Part shown: positions 61,880 through 64,000 of the stretch, one piece after another
Layout: every line of letters begins with the position of its first letter
Position numbering within the stretch: position 1 is the first letter of the stretch
NCBI RefSeq assembly: GCF_032854445.1
Contig: NC_088299.1
Span: forward strand, 13,633,608-13,697,607
Source of the DNA: Liolophura sinensis
Lineage: Eukaryota; Mollusca; Polyplacophora; Chitonida; Chitonidae
DNA length: 64,000 nt
Direction of reading: 5' to 3'
Notes under the pieces: generated by a model
The model's input: the letters and a program-made list of their open reading frames with translations, nothing else
Database searches by the model: none
What the model was told of the DNA's origin: nothing
Made by a program: the position numbers and the translations under genes

Positions 61880-62730
61880 AAGACTAAGATACTGAAACAC
61901 CCCCGCCCCTCCCTAAAACTGGATGATCCGCACGTAGACAGTATTGGATGCTGGAAAACGGGAATCTGGCGAGGAAAGATCGGGAGATAATGGGGGAGAT
62001 AACCCCGAATAACGCGATCGCTCGTAGCGCTATATAATACATACCAATATCTACAACGTTAACTTTGTACATAGTATTGTTAAAAGGCCATTGACAAATA
62101 TTTACATGTAAGCGGAAGGCTAGGTGCTTTAAGAATCCTTGCTTCATATGCTTGCAAATAACATTTACTTAAGCTTTTGCTTGATGTAAAACAATTGTTT
62201 TATTTGACTGAAAGTTTAATACCTTTTTGTGTTGTGTTCATAGAAACATTTTACAGAATATTTCATTTGTTTGTTTACTCATGTCACAGTGACTTTCTAT
62301 TTTCATTCTTGTTTCACCTATACATTTGCCTTAATCTTAAATTTAACACGACACATTCCACTAAATCTTGTTTAACGCTTGCTTTCGTGCCGCGTTGCAT
62401 GGAGAGTCGATCTTCATGTCACTTTTCAGCCAATTGAAGATATTGGTGTGACCTTACATGACCACTGTACTGAGCCGTTGACAGACAATTAGTATGCAAG
62501 AGGGTTGATTTTTGATTGGATGAGCTTGGACTTAGTTAGAGATAAAAGCACTTGCCTGGCGGTCGAAAGGTGCAGTTCATACCAAACTTATCTGCCATTA
62601 GTTTTCATAACTTTAGTGTTTTTCCCTCGTCCGGTCCTTCTGTCCTGTAGGCTACAACTGAATAAAGAATTAGTGCCTGTCAATTATGTACAACTTGTCC
62701 TGTTTCGTTGCTATCCCAGTCCGGAAAGGC
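61880..62730. other. 3' flank of the CAP gene
   Basis: No supported coding region. An AATAAA occurs near 62662. The sequence ggatgctggaaaacgggaat near 61945 resembles part of exon 11 (gatgctgaaaacaggaaggt), a possible decayed tandem copy. Confidence 0.4.
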
Positions 62731-62734
62731 CCAC

Positions 62735-62850
62735 GCGACATTTATTTAATTGGTGTTTTACGCCGCACTCAAGAATATTTCACTTATACCACGGCGGCCA
62801 CGGTGGGAAAAATCCAAGCAGATCCCGGGGGAAACTCACTGAAAGCCGCT
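62735..62850 (+). mobile_element. SINE fragment
   Basis: ttaattggtgttttacgccg, cactcaagaatatttcactt, cacggcggccac and gatcccgggggaaactcac. Confidence 0.75.
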
Positions 62851-63108
62851 CTTTGAAAGTATTGTGCTACAACGTTACTGCCACCCTGTCCTGTTACACT
62901 GTCTAAAGTTTCTTGATATGAACAGTTCGTGTAATATCTTCCTTGATATGTACCAGATCGCAATGAAACTTGGCTCACACCATCCCAGTGATCCGACGGA
63001 CGTGGTATATCAAGGATTAGCGTGCAGGTGCAGTAGTGCGCCAATGGGCATGCGCAAACTGAAAATCGGTCGATTTTGAAAATTTACCGACTAAAGTTTC
63101 TTGATATA

Positions 63109-63369
63109 CAGGGTGGAGAAAAAGTCTGGACCCATAAGCAATTGTGGTTGATGGTAACAAACTAAGAACATTGCAAGTACTAAAAGATAACGTCACACCA
63201 GAAATTAAAACCTTAAGAGCGAATAACTCTATGCTTCGAAATGTGCAAAGATCATGTGTCTCCCGTGTAAGAAAGTGTTTGGAGGAAGGTGGAAGTCAGT
63301 TCGAACATTTATTGTAAACTTTAAATTGTTATATGGTAAATTGCTTATGGGTCCAGACTTTCGATCCAG
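63109..63369 (+). mobile_element. Internally deleted mariner-type DNA transposon
   Basis: Terminal inverted repeats of about 35 bp share aaagtctggacccataagca plus att and begin cagggtgg on the left, the form of Tc1/mariner ends. TA flanks both ends (63107-63108 and 63370-63371). Between them remains the C-terminal end of a transposase in frame, DNVTPEIKTLRANNSMLR to EEGGSQFEHLL and a stop. The catalytic DD(E/D) region is absent, so this is a non-autonomous deletion derivative. Confidence 0.85.
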
Positions 63370-64000
63370 TATATTTGATGTATGACATTATAATACGAAA
63401 AAGTAGACCTAATGTTTTTACGTTGCCTAAAACAAAGATTACGTATTCTCTTTATTCATGTATGTACCTTCTCGAAATAAAATTTGTTATGTGCACGACT
63501 ACCGTCAGTTTCTAAATTTAGCTTGCCACTGTTTACATACGCTGAGTTCGGCGCCTGCTTTGTGCCTCTGCGTTAGAGTGTTCCAGAATGCGCGCAGTTC
63601 GGTGCCTGTTTGTTTACATCAAGTGTTCAGGAATTTTCTTATTCTAGACAATTCCGCCAGGCTATATAAGACCTATGAAAGCAGGTCAAAAGGGGAGAAT
63701 GGAGAGAATGGAGAATTATTGAGAGTTTTGGATGCTTTCGCTGTGTATCACTGTAGGAGGCCCTTTGTGCTGAATTTTGGTGTCTTTATAGCCTCTGGCC
63801 TTGTTATATCTCCACCGAGCACTTGTTCAGTCCGAGCTTGTATATTTGATTCGTGCTCTTGTGTACATAGTGCTTATTAGTACACGGACCCTGTCTGTGG
63901 AATTTTGTGTATATTTCGTCATACACTCAGTTATACTGTGGATTTTCCCTCTTGTGAATTTGCCTCTATTGTGGAATATATGCGTCCGTTTGGACTTGAC

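Noticed and set aside
62505-62906. 133-codon open frame
   Set aside because: Its end runs into a SINE fragment; no domain or leader.
63458-63880. 140-codon open frame at the right edge
   Set aside because: No domain; overlaps sequence that looks regulatory rather than coding.
1-64000. CRISPR array
   Set aside because: All direct repeats are contiguous minisatellites without unique spacers, and the genome is eukaryotic.

Overview
The window reads as a gene-poor, AT-rich stretch of a marine invertebrate nuclear genome. A mollusc or another lophotrochozoan such as a brachiopod is most likely. The reasons are metazoan GT-AG introns several kb long, a CAP/EGF membrane protein, a glomulin gene, and more than twenty copies of a tRNA-headed SINE whose core resembles the MetaSINE-type repeats common in molluscs and relatives. 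The species call is inference. Most of the DNA is introns, SINEs, minisatellites and decayed elements, and most long ATG-to-stop stretches are repeats or chance.

Layout. 0.5-1.8 kb, 9.4-16.4 kb and 28.7-30.0 kb hold three members of one unrecognised two-exon gene family (called A, B and C here). Each has a short first exon, an intron in phase 0, and a second exon starting a domain of about 95 residues with a W[KR]NA core. B and C end in a hydrophobic segment and look tail-anchored; A lacks it. At 6.57 kb is a small secreted cysteine-containing protein. At 14.3-14.6 kb is a broken RecQ-like helicase fragment. At 32.6-34.5 kb (minus strand) is glomulin, nearly all of it in one exon.

40.0-61.9 kb holds the main gene of the window: an eleven-exon, 565-residue protein assembled here from splice sites and phase. 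Its parts are a signal segment, a CAP domain, a CRISP-like Cys hinge, a Thr/Ser linker, an EGF module, an unrecognised Cys-containing ectodomain, one membrane span and a tyrosine-containing cytoplasmic tail. The tail exon (61684-61879) has no ATG at its start and is easy to miss. All ten intron phases agree and the total length is a multiple of three. Its introns carry two broken Penelope-like retroelement copies, two 48-bp minisatellite arrays, a 32-bp array and many SINEs.

Other repeats: minisatellites with units of about 43, 38, 24, 85, 34, 48 and 32 bp; two foldback (MITE-like) elements at 19.4 and 22.4 kb; a large inverted repeat at 36.5-37.2 kb; a short palindrome present twice (30.1 and 52.6 kb); and an internally deleted mariner-type element at 63.1 kb. 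No CRISPR, rRNA or free-standing tRNA gene was seen.
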